A stretch of DNA of 64,000 nucleotides from contig OY294067.1 of the NCBI GenBank assembly GCA_958510875.1, positions 105,010,010 to 105,074,009 on the forward strand, read 5' to 3'. The notes beneath the pieces are model-generated. The model saw nothing but the letters and a program-made list of their open reading frames with translations, was not told where the DNA came from and did not search any database. The position numbers were made by a program, and so were the translations under genes. Positions 32,156 to 43,570 of the stretch are shown one piece after another. Source of the DNA: Endomychus coccineus (taxonomy: Eukaryota > Arthropoda > Insecta > Coleoptera > Endomychidae). How positions within the stretch are numbered: position 1 is the first letter of the stretch; the number at the start of each line of letters is the position of its first letter.

Positions 32156-32560
32156 TTATAGTGAATAAATTAGGTTTGTTCGATCATTAAGAATTAAACT
32201 ATTAATTTTGTGTTTGTAAAATTCCCGAGATTTCAACAAGATTAGTTTCGAACCTTTATCAGTTTTATGTAAAATATATAAGTTGTCTATTTCAGGGAAG
32301 GAATGATTATTATCGAAAAAAATATCTGCAAATGTGTCCACAACTTCGACGTTCGATAGAAAAATTAAGACTGGTGAAGAGAAATGAAGAGATAACCAGC
32401 TTGCACTCGTCTAGTCTGGCAACCCGGAATTTCGTGATGGAATAACATACGAGATTTACGATGAGCACCAGTTTTATTTCCGGTTCGTAGAAATAAGTAT
32501 TTAAAAAAGATTGGAAAACTACGATGTTTATTTGCAGCAATGTTGAAGCTACAATAATTC
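32156..32560 (-). pseudogene. Penelope-like C-terminal fragment (tentative)
   Basis: The minus strand reads FADIFFDNNHSFPEIDNLYI followed by LHKTDKGSKLILLKSREFYK and ILNDRTN. The pattern HSF...LHKxxKG-x-L...E-x-YKH matches the tail at 15008-15199. Upstream (32340-32560) the frame is broken. I associate this tail with GIY-YIG-bearing Penelope-like proteins, without seeing the GIY-YIG core here. Confidence 0.45.
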
Positions 32561-32789
32561 ATACAGTAATGATCCTCATTCGCAGGTGGATCTTATATTC
32601 ATAACTTATTCATATCTCTTAACCTTGCTGGTCGAAATTCTAAGCATTCGTAATGAATTTTGTTATGAATAGACTAAAATGTCTCATTCAAGAAGATCTT
32701 TCATTAATAATACACTAATCTGTTGATCTATTACAATATGTTATTATAATTAATATGATGAAGAGTGTCTTTATAGGATATATAACTCA

Positions 32790-33130
32790 CCGAACAAGGA
32801 TCTCTACGATGTTCTCGAGAGGTCAATGAAATCGTTAGTGTCTCATCACCAATCAGACGGATAGTTCTCTTCTGGATATAATCTGAGACCTTAAGTGTAT
32901 GTTGGGCAGTTGAAACTCGAACAAGCAGACATTGCTCTAGGTCGAATGTGCTTTGTGGATTCTGAAGAGCTGCTTTCCTATGAGAGGGTGCTGTTGGTAG
33001 TGATACCGAGCATGAGTATGGAGGACTTTATGGGAATGATTGTACCTGACATCATAATATTACGGATTGAGGGATTCCTTGAACGAGGAGATTTCGATAT
33101 ACTGTTGGTACCAGTAGCATAACAGTCAGT
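32790..33130 (-). pseudogene. LINE post-RT fragment related to 29966-31560
   Basis: The minus strand reads RNPSIRNIMMSGTIIPIKSS followed by ILMLGITTNSTLS. The larger LINE at 30120-30170 has PTIPNMMMSGTNIAPSHVM followed by ILGG at the same place, so this is a second fragment of the same family. It is heavily broken. Confidence 0.65.
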
Positions 33131-34308
33131 GAATGGAAAGATCGAAGGAAATAATAGGTGCAGAGAATGACAAAGGAAGGAGTTAAATGACCAAAAAAGC
33201 ATAGAAAACTATAATCAAAACATGGGTCACTAAAATGGTTGCTGAAGATCTTTCATCAGCTGGTACATGCTTCAATTGTGAATTCCTACATACTGTATAA
33301 AGTTGATTCATCTACTAAACAGCCTGAATTTAAAAATCATAGCTCATATTTTCTACAAAAGAATCACAAATATCGTGGTTGGAAGTAGGTAAGAAAAAAA
33401 ATCATGGCAGGGCAGCTATTAAGTATCGAAAATACGGTCAGAGTTGCAAACGTCGGTGATAACTTACCAGAACCCACTTATTCATGAAAATGTACCTATA
33501 ATGTGCAGCACTGGAAAAAGACCAAACCTTTCGAGTATAGCGGGCACAACTTGTCGGGTAGCCCTATGTTTACCGAGTTATCCGCCATGGAGAAGTGTAC
33601 TATAATAGTTATTTGTTTAATTAGGAAGCAAAGTAGTAGAATGGATACCGAGGCTGAAATTCAGCCAAGGCAGTCAATTTGTTTAGCTGCTGAGTTGGAC
33701 ATATAATTTTTTCGCTGATTGTTTGAACATGCCATGGAGACCAATCATTTTGCTGCGTAGGCTGCAAAGTTTGCACGTTGCTGCCTAGGCAGGAAGAAAT
33801 GATACTTTGATGATGGATAATTGTCTGCAGTATCAGTATTTTGGTGTCAATCGGCGAAAACAGATTTATTGTTTACCTAGTATACTACTGTTTCATTTTT
33901 AGAAAGCTGTTGATGTTTCGACTACTGTTTTTATAGGTGTGGCTTACCGCTTAGTGAGATATAAAGGCCGAAATATCCCCTGTTGATAAAACATCACCTG
34001 CTTAAAAAATGTGCATCAAGAACTATTTTTGCATTTTATTTATTTTTGCCAAATGTTTTTTGTTTTTTATTTTTGTAATCTGCCCTATGAAGGGTTTAAT
34101 ATAAACTGAGTGAATAAGCTTACGTGTGTATATATTATGATTAGAAGTGCGCTAAGTAGAATTGAGAGTAGGTACCTAATAGTAAGAATAGCTGTCATTA
34201 ATTCGTTGCATCTTGACTTTTTATTTCCATCCATTTTGTCTTTAATTTAACAATCGGAAAATTTACAAGAAATCAAGTTATCATTAAATTTATATATCTC
34301 TGCTAAAT
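33131..34308. other. no recognised gene
   Basis: Short open frames (for example 33503-33706) show no resemblance to known families. The last part leads into the hammerhead and may be the rest of a Penelope-type terminal repeat. Confidence 0.3.
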
Positions 34309-34352
34309 ACTGTCTGAGGATGGACGTAAAACGTCGAAACTCGAGTAACGGT
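34309..34352 (+). ncRNA. hammerhead ribozyme, different family
   Basis: ACTGT (34309-34313) pairs with ACGGT (34348-34352) as helix I with one G-T pair. The core is CTGAGGA (34314-34320; position 7 may vary). Helix II is GACG-TAAAA-CGTC (34323-34335), followed by GAAA (34336-34339), an ACTCGAGT palindrome as helix III, and A as cleavage base. All required core bases are present. Sequence outside the core differs from the hammerheads at 19.6, 20.7 and 29 kb. Confidence 0.85.
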
Positions 34353-34510
34353 TGTAACGAATACATGTCATAGTTAAGTATGGCCAAGTTTATCTACATT
34401 CGCAATCATATAAGTTTCATCGACTACATGTTGAATTTTCAATACCCTCGCCATAGAAACAGGAATCAGGCGGAGCTGATGTTTTGCTAAGAAATTCAGA
34501 ATAGTAATTT

Positions 34511-34630
34511 TCCTAACAAGTGCGGAAAGTGATGCTTTCCCGCACGCGACTGCCGTTAACCCGAACGACGCGGAGCGGAGTTCGGGTAAGCAGTCGAGTG
34601 CGGGAAAGACACTTTCCGCATGAGTTAGGA
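34511..34630. repeat. cloverleaf-like palindrome beside the recombinase gene
   Basis: An outer inverted repeat (TCCTAAC...GTTAGGA) encloses a small hairpin GCGGAAAG...CTTTCCCGC, a long central hairpin CGACTGCCGTTAACCCGAAC / GTTCGGGTAAGCAGTCG around GACGCGGAGCGGA, and another small hairpin GCGGGAAAG...CTTTCCGC. The whole 120 bp is also a single long imperfect palindrome. It lies 98 bp beyond the recombinase stop codon. Confidence 0.85.
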
Positions 34631-34727
34631 ACAATACTTTTTCTACAAGCGTAGGAAACAAATTCATTTTTTCAATTATTTATTCATGCAAATGGAAACA
34701 ACTAACAAGAGTAACATTTTCTATCCA

Positions 34728-35881
34728 CTAATTATTCGTAATATTTATTGTAAATGTACAATTTGATGCATTATGTAAATTTATAGCGGAAGCCAGCATA
34801 TTTTTTGAAGATGGCTGATTTCCTGAAGAAGAAGGTAACTCGGGCAATACATTATCGAAAGAAATCGAATGTGCAGGCACAGGCATCAAATCGTCGCCGA
34901 TCGATATAGACGTGGATGGTTCTAAAATGCACCCGGAAGACGATGTAGTGTTCAAATTGACAATTTTGTTGGACATTTCTTTTTTTCGATTGGTGGAGTC
35001 TTCTAAATACCCCTCTGCAACTGAAGTCGATTTCCATCCTCCTAGGCGTTTGATATTAGTTATACCCACACCACAGTCAGCAAGTAAAGTGGCTGAGGAA
35101 CGCCTGAAGCTGTGACCAGTGTAAAGCTCTGGATTTTGAAGGCGCAGATATACTGCTATTTCGGAAGGTATCTTTCCTATGGTATTGATTCCTACACATT
35201 GCACAGTACATTTTCCACTTTTGTAATACAAGAATAAACGACGGTGAGGAGTCTCTTTTGGACGTAAATGTACATAATTTCTGTATACGTTCAAAAAATA
35301 ACCATCATTTGCTTCTTCAGATATCACGAAGGATCTAGAGGAATGATTTTTGGAATCCTTGATATTAACAATTATCAGGTTTTCTTTGTCGTCTATGTCG
35401 TCAATGGTGAGTTTTGTCAGCTCTTCTCGTCTGCAAGCACCAGCTAATCCAAAAATTGCTACCAACTTAATCATGAGGTATATGTCATCGGGTGCTTCAG
35501 TCATAAATTTTGAAACGTCTTCTTGAGTGAAGATTTTGGCCTTTTTCGGTCAAAAACCGACATTCTGTTTTTTAATGAATGCAGTTATTTTGTAAAATTT
35601 GCTAATATCCAAATTTTGCTTAACTTTAATACACTCTTCAACATTGAATATCTTGCCCATAAAGTGTTCGGCTTCCATGTTTTAGACATTTCTAGAAAAT
35701 AAGCCAAGAATACTTCTTCTTTATTTGGTGTTTTCACTTTTTTATTGTTGCCCCATTCAATAAAACTCGTGTATTGCTTCTCATACCTTTGTTTAGATTT
35801 CGTTGGCAATAACTCTAAGTTCGCATCTGTAGCTGCTTGCACGATTTCTTGTGGAAGTTCTTCATCAGATGAATAATCCAT
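34728..35881 (-). pseudogene. Crypton-like tyrosine recombinase, frame-broken
   Basis: The N-terminal frame (35881-35585) begins MDYSSDEELPQEIVQAATDA and includes SKQRYEKQYTSFIEW, like a SAM/core-binding domain. The C-terminal frame (35504-34728, 258 codons) holds the tyrosine recombinase set: Arg25 in CRREEL, Lys52 in KDSKNHS (or Lys49), His131-x-x-Arg134 in GHSFRR, Trp157 in LGGWKS and the nucleophile Tyr166 in AEGYLED. The two frames are separated by a shifted 80-nt part (35505-35584), so the copy is probably dead unless the gap is an intron or sequencing error. Related proteins are abundant in insects and derive from Crypton DNA elements. Hairpin clusters lie on both sides. Confidence 0.82.
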
Positions 35882-36200
35882 TGTGGCAATTTCACTGAAT
35901 CGAAAATTTTATATAAGTAACGCTTTGTCTGTCACTCTGACAATTACAAACAAATTTGTGTATTGATCGGCATGACAACATCAATTGTTACCTACTCGTT
36001 ATCAGATCAATCAAAGCCTATATATAGGGTGATTTTCATAACAATACATTTTTATTTATCAATATTTGTTCATTTTTTCAATAAATAGTGCAAAATGATG
36101 GATGATTTTGAACAAACTCACTTAGTATTGCAACAAAAAAGCTTGAACTTTCATATTTTGTCACCCACCACTTATATTTTACGAGGATATCATATAAATG

Positions 36201-36250
36201 TTTTTCCCGCACTAGTGTGGGAAAACTTTTCCCGCACAACTGTGGGAAAA
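36201..36250. repeat. paired hairpins, outer side of the recombinase element
   Basis: Two adjacent near-perfect palindromes, TTTTCCCGCAC-TAGT-GTGGGAAAA and TTTTCCCGCAC-AAC-TGTGGGAAAA, are followed by GACACTTTCC and, near 36303-36309, TGTAGGAAA. The TTCCCGCAC motif is shared with the cloverleaf at 34511-34630, so these may be the two ends of one element (about 34511-36310). Confidence 0.7.
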
Positions 36251-36624
36251 TGACACTTTCCAAACTGAATTGCGTGCGGGTAGAGGGTGAATCACGCAAG
36301 CTTGTAGGAAAAAATTTATTTCAATTTCTGTTGAGGAATTGGAATAGCTCTTATTTGGATTGTCCTGATTCCAACCATGCTGAGTGTACAGAGAGAGACA
36401 AATTTTAGAATTTGAGGAACCTTACAAAATAAAGTGTGATCCACTGATCACTAACTTGCCTCACTTGTAGTCTTCAAAAATATATTGCAAATGATTAGAT
36501 GCAGATAAGACATAGGAAGACGTGAAATTTTACTTTATGTCATTGCAGTGAAAGTTCGTTCGAATGACAATATACCTATTTGTTTTACAAGGGTCAATAC
36601 TGTAGGACCTTTATTGTATTACTA

Positions 36625-36850
36625 GCTGATATACTCGGGGTTGACCGGGCTACAGATCCATGTGACTTTACACTTCGATTATGCGATTGTGACATCATTC
36701 AAATCTCAAAATAATAATTTCGAACACTTCTGCGAGTTAAATGTGAACGGACAACAGTTAGTCTATCTATATATAAAAGGCAAATACCACTCACTGAATG
36801 ATTCCAAGTTTTGCGATGTTCGTTTTGGATCCATTTGTGGATACACTCCC
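36625..36850 (-). repeat. dispersed repeat fragment related to 7655-8130
   Basis: The plus strand reads CTATATATAAAAGGCAAATA and CCACTCACTGA, the complement of the GGTATTGGCCTTATATA end of the repeat near 7815. A CCAAGTTTTGCG block follows. The head block ACTAGCTGATATACTCGGGG lies at 36620. Confidence 0.5.
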
Positions 36851-36960
36851 TCACATATGAATGAGTTATGCCGTTCTGAAACTATGAGAGTCCGCCCTGC
36901 AGCCTCCTCGACTAGTCGCTCTGCTACTTGGTTGTCTTTAATGCCGGAATGGCCAACGTA

Positions 36961-37914
36961 ATTAGTCTATAATTTATTGTTACATTTGACAAGGGGTTTG
37001 AGTTATTTAATTTGTTACAACATAATTTTTTCTTATTAATCAGTTGTTATTGGTTTTCCTTTTCTTGTTATATTTATATTGAATTAATTAATGTAAATGA
37101 TCCGTACTACATCATTTTCTTGCTTCTCTTCATTATTTTTATAGTCACTTAAGATTAGGAATATGGTTTGTACTTTTTTTAACTCACTCTATAGTAATTG
37201 GAATTAGTGAATTTGGCAAAGCATCTAGATTCGGATGAATTTCAATAATCTTGCAAACAAAAAAGGAAAATAGGTCGAATAATACAAGTGCCATTGTGCA
37301 AGTAATAGTGATACCACGAGACGAGACGAGATAAAGGGTCTTGTTTCATCTCGATTCCGAGACAAAATTCTTCATCCTACTTATCTCGACTTTCTTTACC
37401 ATACTATGTGTGATGTGGAATAGAGTCGCCAAAAGAAGCTGTAATCATAAGAAGCGCACACGTAGCTCATTTATTCTAATATATGGTAAATACTGTGAGT
37501 ACAGTTATTAAAACATCTTAGAAAGATTGAGGTGAATGTCTTCCGTATAAATTATGATCCCTCGCCGAGCTTGACCCCGATATCACTGAATATTTTCTCC
37601 TAGCATTTTGGATACTTAGTTGCTTTGAGGCTACTTAGGTCTCAAAGAAGAAATAAAAAATTTTAAAGAAATTCTTGGAAGCACAGATTTTGAGAAAAGC
37701 ACTGTCCTTTTAAAGGACGCTAATATTTGACGGATAGTAAGAATTTTAATATTTTTCTATAAAATAGTGCTGGAAGGGAAACACTGAAAATCAGTTGAAT
37801 CTTCAATACTTTGCATACAAACCATGAACTAATTCTTTGCCTGGAGTTCAATATCGCAAATTTTGTAGACAATTTACAATACAGATTCCTTTTTAACAAC
37901 ACAATGTAAGCTAA
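36961..37914. other. no recognised gene; GAGACGAG repeat
   Basis: Near 37317-37372 the sequence GAGACGAGACGAGA is followed by TTGTTTCATCTCG. A nearly identical block in the same orientation lies near 43968-44015. Otherwise nothing is recognised. Confidence 0.45.
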
Positions 37915-40110
37915 ATGATCATATTTGGCATATTCGCGAAGTTTCTAGTTGGAACATGTGCTATTTTTGGTTTGTATCCAATATACACTAGCAATGCCTT
38001 TTTTGCTCAATCAAAAATTGAGCATATATCTGTAGACTATCCTGGAAACGAGCTTACTTGCCTTTATATTGAAATGCAAGATTTTTCCTTGTTTTTGATC
38101 TGTCTTTACAGGCCACCTACTCAAACGAGTTCTCCACTAGATGATGTAACCTGTCTCTCCCAAATAATCACAATTCTTATTATGCATTTGTCGATATGAT
38201 GATTAATACCAATCTGTCGCAGGTTGTTATAGAATTTACTCGTTATCGTGTAAATCAAAATTTTCCCCTACTAGACTGAATAATAACTTCCTACATCAAC
38301 CTATTATTTTTACCAACTCACCACCCACCGATTGAAAAATCGGACCATATTGTTATTATACTTAATCTACAAGTTTTTGCCCACAATTCATGTGGTACTG
38401 AACGTACAGCGAATGAAATTATTCATGAAGGTGTAAACGTGAAACTGATGAATATGAATTGATAACAATTCCGCCAACGAACAATGGATGGAACTACGGA
38501 AAACCATTCTTGAGGCTGTTGACAACAATAGCAGAATTTTCAAATATAGGTGTAATCCTAAAAAGCCTTGGATAACTCATGATTCACTAAATAAAATCAA
38601 ATTTGAACAGACTCTCTGGCTAAGATATACACGTACTAGATCCGAAGAAAATTATTTGCGCCATAGGAATTTTTCTAATTTAATTACTGAACAGGTGCGA
38701 TGAGCCAAGTCTTCCTATGGAAATTAAATTATTACTTCCTCCAATAAAAATGAACTGTACAAGTATGTAAGACAACAAACTAGCTTCACTGTGCGTGTAC
38801 CTGAAGTTAAAAATCAAGATGGGAAAATCTGCAGCAACGATGAGAAACTACTGAAAAGCGAATTTTTTCGCTTCAATCTATACGCGTGAAGCCCAAGGCC
38901 ACTTACCCATTTTAAGCTTGGTTAGAAACAACTTTGCATTGAAAACTGCCACCTACTAAAGAAAATCAACAACCTCAAGACAAGAACCGCCAGTTCCGCT
39001 AACGGTTTTTCTTCAACGTTATTGAAAAACTGTATACTTACAATTAGCAAATCAATCGATCTGATTATGGAAACATCATTTAAAACAGCTATGCTACCTA
39101 CGGATTGCATCTCTGCAGACGTCGTTGCTGTACACAAAAATGGGATAAGCTTAAAACTATCGCCCAATAACCCTCACTCTCATCGGAGTTAACATAATGG
39201 AACGTATAATAATTGACACCATGTTAGCGAGTTATTGGGGTGGATATCAGCTCTTCTTTTTGGTCGTAGATTCAGATTGAAAATTGGTTGAAGTTTTTCA
39301 CAATATGTAGATATAGTCAGCGAGGTACCTCAAGGATCTCTGATTGGTCCATTATTATTATTAATTTATACTTCCGATCCACTACTAGTTTCCTCTACAT
39401 GTTCGCAATATGCAGACGACATCAAGTTGTATACGAACCTTCCTCTACACCACCAGTCGCTTCAACGGATTGGAACGTCATTTTGGAATAGTGTCATTTA
39501 TGGCTGGTGCCATTAAATACAAGCAAATGCACTGTTATTTATATTGGATTAGAAGAGAATCCACATATTTCCTATCATCTAAATGGTTTACAGTTAAGCA
39601 CGGTTACTTCACAGAAAGACCTCACATGGTCACGCCACATGAAGAAATATGCAAGAGGGCGAATACTTCTATATTTTTGTTTAACAAAGTTTTTTCCAAT
39701 TTGACAGTGCAAACATCATGCTTTCTTTATAAGACGACCTATGATTGAATTTGGTTCCTCGGTGTGGTGTCCAGTGCTTGAGCGCGATAGAAATTTGATC
39801 GAATCAGTGCAGAAAAGAGCTACGAGAATGCCGTTTGATACTATTCGTCTGGATTACCAGCAACTTTTGGGATAACTTAAAACTCCTAAAGCAGAATATA
39901 GGCTTAGGCGGGGTGATCTAATCACAACGTATACGTGGTCACTCTTTCAAATTAATGCATGAAAATTATAAAACATCCTGTAGGCAACATTTTATTTGCA
40001 ATAGAATATTTGGTGTATGGAATCCGTTGGACTCTGACACTGTTGAATCATCTTCCGTAAGGTCATTCAAGAATCATATTAATTATCTGCTATTCAGCAG
40101 TTGATGTAGT
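37915..40110 (+). pseudogene. CR1/Jockey-like LINE, endonuclease to C-terminus, frameshifted
   Basis: Plus-strand frames in order: SKIEHISVDYPGNELTCLYI and LICLYRPPTQTSSPL (endonuclease), KPWITHDSLNKIKFEQTLW (linker), ELYKYVRQQTSFTVRVPEV, then RT blocks VSEVPQGSLIGPLLL and SQYADDIKLYTNLP with the catalytic YADD (39400-39420), and a tail VRSFKNHINYLL at about 40060-40100 ending in a stop. The 2.2 kb order is that of one LINE ORF2 copy lacking its start. At least eight frameshifts or stops occur. Confidence 0.87.
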
Positions 40111-41329
40111 CCAATATAGGTCTTATCATAAATTGATTTTTCTATTTGCTGTTGTATTTTGTAATATTGATATTATCTAGTATCTTCCTCGAATAGGTGT
40201 TATTTAGCTTCTACAAATGTTATTATGTATAATTGAGTCACATATAATTTTATCCTAACTCTTATCCTAATGAATAATAGTAATAATAATGAACATTGAA
40301 AAACAAACAAAACTGGATTTTGCTATAGAATTTCTAAACTTAGAAACCTTTTGCTTTCTGGTGAAAGATGTTCATTATCTATTATATAACTCTTATGCCG
40401 CTATATGTTTAATTTTGTTATATACTTCCAATATGATTAAATAAAATCACTGACAACAATTATATAATACCCATAGCAATGCATATTACTATCGCCGTTT
40501 AATAAAGACTTTTAGTTCTTTGTCAGTATTATAGTTTAATAAGGTAAAACTTTGAATGGGTAAGGTGAATATAGTTAGGAAGTACTAAATATTTGGAAAG
40601 AGATGCACTATTTTTTCGTAATTTTTAGATTCCTAAATTCTCAATGGACCATTAAGGGAGTTGGAAAATTGCTATAGAAACCATCGCAACTTTTTAATTA
40701 TAGTGCTTCCTTTTGAAAAAATATTTTGAAGGATAATAACTTGAAAGAACCAAAACTACTCTTTCTAAAAGTATAGTAGTTGAGGTATCTGGGTTGAGCA
40801 AATTGGATTCAGGGATGAGTGATGCAATGCGAGAAATTACGTCACCAATTTTTTCCCTCAGCCTTTCTTTCACCATATTCCCTACCGCATGTTTCCTATC
40901 CCTATACCGGTAGCGCTACATGGAGCGCTAATGACATAGGATACGCAAAATTATCAAATATTTCATATCCTATGCGATTAGTGCACATTTTGCAAGTAGG
41001 ACTTTTAGTAAAAACAACAGAAGGCATTGTTATTTTAAGTAAAACAAAGTTTATTATTCAAGGTACCACTGTGAGTTTACGAATTAATTTGGTCATTGTA
41101 TTTGTTCTTGTATTATTTGAGGCGTCAAAAGCAAGTGACCTATTCTAATAATAGGATTTTACTATAGGTCTAGATCACTTTTGCTCTTAATGCGAATTAT
41201 ATTTGCAAAACATATTGATTGGACGTTAAACCGTGTTGACCTTTGCAGAAATGAAAATTATGGCAACCGTGAAGTTAATAGCTTTGTTCACAAGCTTTTG
41301 GAATAGATAAATATTTTTGAGGAAAATGG
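40111..41329. other. no recognised gene
   Basis: AT-rich sequence with no supported coding region or RNA. Confidence 0.35.
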
Positions 41330-42739
41330 AATTAAGTTCCATTAACGAAATCCATTTTGTTGTGTTCTGCTTACTCCTATTATGCAAAGAGCTCACAGTA
41401 TGCAATTTTCTGGTGGATTAGTATTTGTGGATTCATGTGGTTCCTATTATCAGGGTGGATTCTCCATAACGCTTCTTCTAGGAGCTAGTAAAGTAGAGGA
41501 AATACCATTTAGGTGTATTATACATAATTTTTCAAACTCGGGGAGTCTATGAATTAGGATTTAAAATGTTAACAGTTACTTCTGTAGGATTTTGGGGGGA
41601 GAATATCCAATGGTTCTCATGACAGATGATAGCTCTGCAGAAATAGGTGCCCTTCAGACAGTTTTTCCTACTTCAGAACATCTTTTATGTACGTTCCATA
41701 TTCTACAAGCAATGTGACTTTGGTTGTTAGATACATCTCATCAAATAGAAGAACAAGACACACGAAACTTGATGCTCTTGTTTCGCGATGTGCTTTACGC
41801 ACAAAATACAGTAGATTGTGAACTACATAAAAATATCCTTCATGAAAATGACATTGCTAAAATATGTGACATGTTCCTTGCTCATTTTGAAAATATCTGG
41901 ACACGAAAGTGAAAATGGGCTCATTGTTTCCGCAAAGATCTTGTCACTAGAGGTCACAATACGCAGAACACCACCGAAGTGTCAATTAGTATATTAAAAG
42001 ATTCCGTATCACAAAGAAGTAAAGCGCTTAATGCGGTGTCTCCCACAGGATTTATCATACATTCATTGGAAGCAAAAATGTATGCAAATGGTCTTGGAAA
42101 AAATTGGATCTTTATTACAACAAAGGCAGTCTTCTTAAAGTCACAAAGGAAAATAGTTGCAAAGTTGGTGATAATATTGATGAACGTTTTTTTCATTCTA
42201 TGAATTTTGCAGAAAACCGTCAACAATCAAACGTAGATTCGTTTAATGAGCCAATGTGTTCTCATAATTCTTCAGTTGCAAACGAGACTATGAAATTGAC
42301 AGGAAAGGCCACCGAAAATAGAGAAAATTCTATTTGTACTAGAATTGATAATTTCGATGCAGAATATGAAAAAGAACTTAACTTTCTCGAAGACAACCCG
42401 AAACATATTTCACAGTTTGCTGCATCTCATCCATCAGAGTATATGCTTGAACGCGTCTAAGAGTTAAACACAAAATTATGAATCGTCGAAAATGAAAATG
42501 CATTTTACAATATCTGCTCATCTATCATGGATATGAAACGAATTAGACGTATTAAAGTTCAACCCACGTCAACATCTCGTCATACAAAGAAGGATTTACA
42601 TGCAGGAATAAGAGAGATAACAGCTGGCAGACCTTCCAAAATCGAATCTTTAAAGAGATGTCAAAAACGTAAAATAAATTTATTCGAAAACATAAATTGT
42701 AATCAGTCAAATGGGAAAAGGCACGGAAACTCACACTAA
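41330..42739 (+). pseudogene. MULE (Mutator-like) transposase relic
   Basis: Plus-strand frames read TPIMQRAHSMQFSGGLVFVD (first Asp region), ITLLLGASKVEEIPF, then EYPMVLMTDDSSAEIGALQT and LLCTFHILQAM with the second Asp block, and LMLLFRDVLYAQ. After a SWIM-poor region, 42527-42739 ends IKVQPTSTSRHTKK...GRPSK, which matches the C-terminal tail of insect MULE transposases. Expected length is above 600 codons; about 470 survive with several stops. The Trp expected after LQAM is a TGA. Confidence 0.78.
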
Positions 42740-43139
42740 TTGTGCATCTAATAATTAAAAATAATTCTAGTCTTGTGAAATATATTATTACCTATCTTAT
42801 TTTTCATTACTCTTTCAACATAAGGAATTATAAATAAACAAATTTATTCCCATTTATTATTAAATAAAAGACTACGCGTTTTCGTTATGCTGACAGGATT
42901 TAATTCAATATGTACATTATAACATTACAAAAAGTCAGTAAATATTGTAAAAGAATCAGTAAATTTATAAAATTTGATAAGTTAAAATGAGTTTTTGGAG
43001 CAGTAAAACAACTGTTTGGTCAGTATTTCTATTTCCACTATTGTGAATATAATGGGCAATGAAAATTAATAATATGCCTGTATGGATTAACTGGTGATCT
43101 ACAAATGTGGATAAGAATTAATAAATGACCAGTATGCAA

Positions 43140-43570
43140 TAGTCGGTAAGAAATTTACAAAAACAAATAATCTACTAACCTAGTATTCCCACAAAGATAT
43201 GAAAATTTAGCAAATTTATCCACGATAACGTTGCTGCTTGGAGTTTCCGACATGTGTACAACGTCAAGGGAATTCAAAGAATTGCAAAAGCAAACTTTCA
43301 AATAACCTACTTACCTTATATTCCCAAAAATATATAAAAATTGATCTGTGATATCGTTGCCGGTTGGAGTTTTCGGCATGTGTATTGAAGCGCAAGAAAA
43401 ATGAATAAATTACAAAAACAAATTTCCAAATAACCTGCGTACCTAGTATTCCCAAAAACATATATTATACAAACTAATCTGCCGTAACTTCGCCTCTTGC
43501 ATTTTATACATATGGGTACAAGAGCAAGGAAAATCAAGCAATAACAAAAACAAATATTCAAATAACCAAA
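43140..43570. repeat. tandem repeat, period about 128-135 bp, three to four units
   Basis: TATTCCCA recurs at 43184, 43319 and 43447. Each unit carries CAAA(T/C)AACC, CTTA(T/C)CT or TACCTAG, TTCCCA(A/C)AAA, then GATA(A/T)CGTTGC and GGAGTTT with CATGTGTA. Units diverge strongly, so the array is old. No coding capacity. Confidence 0.7.

Noticed and set aside
33870..34010. A further hammerhead around GATGTTTCGAC
   Set aside because: A GTCGAAAC match is present on the minus strand but no CTGANGA lies at the needed distance.
35505..35584. Treating the gap between recombinase frames as an intron
   Set aside because: No convincing GT-AG pair was found that restores the frame; a frameshift is simpler.
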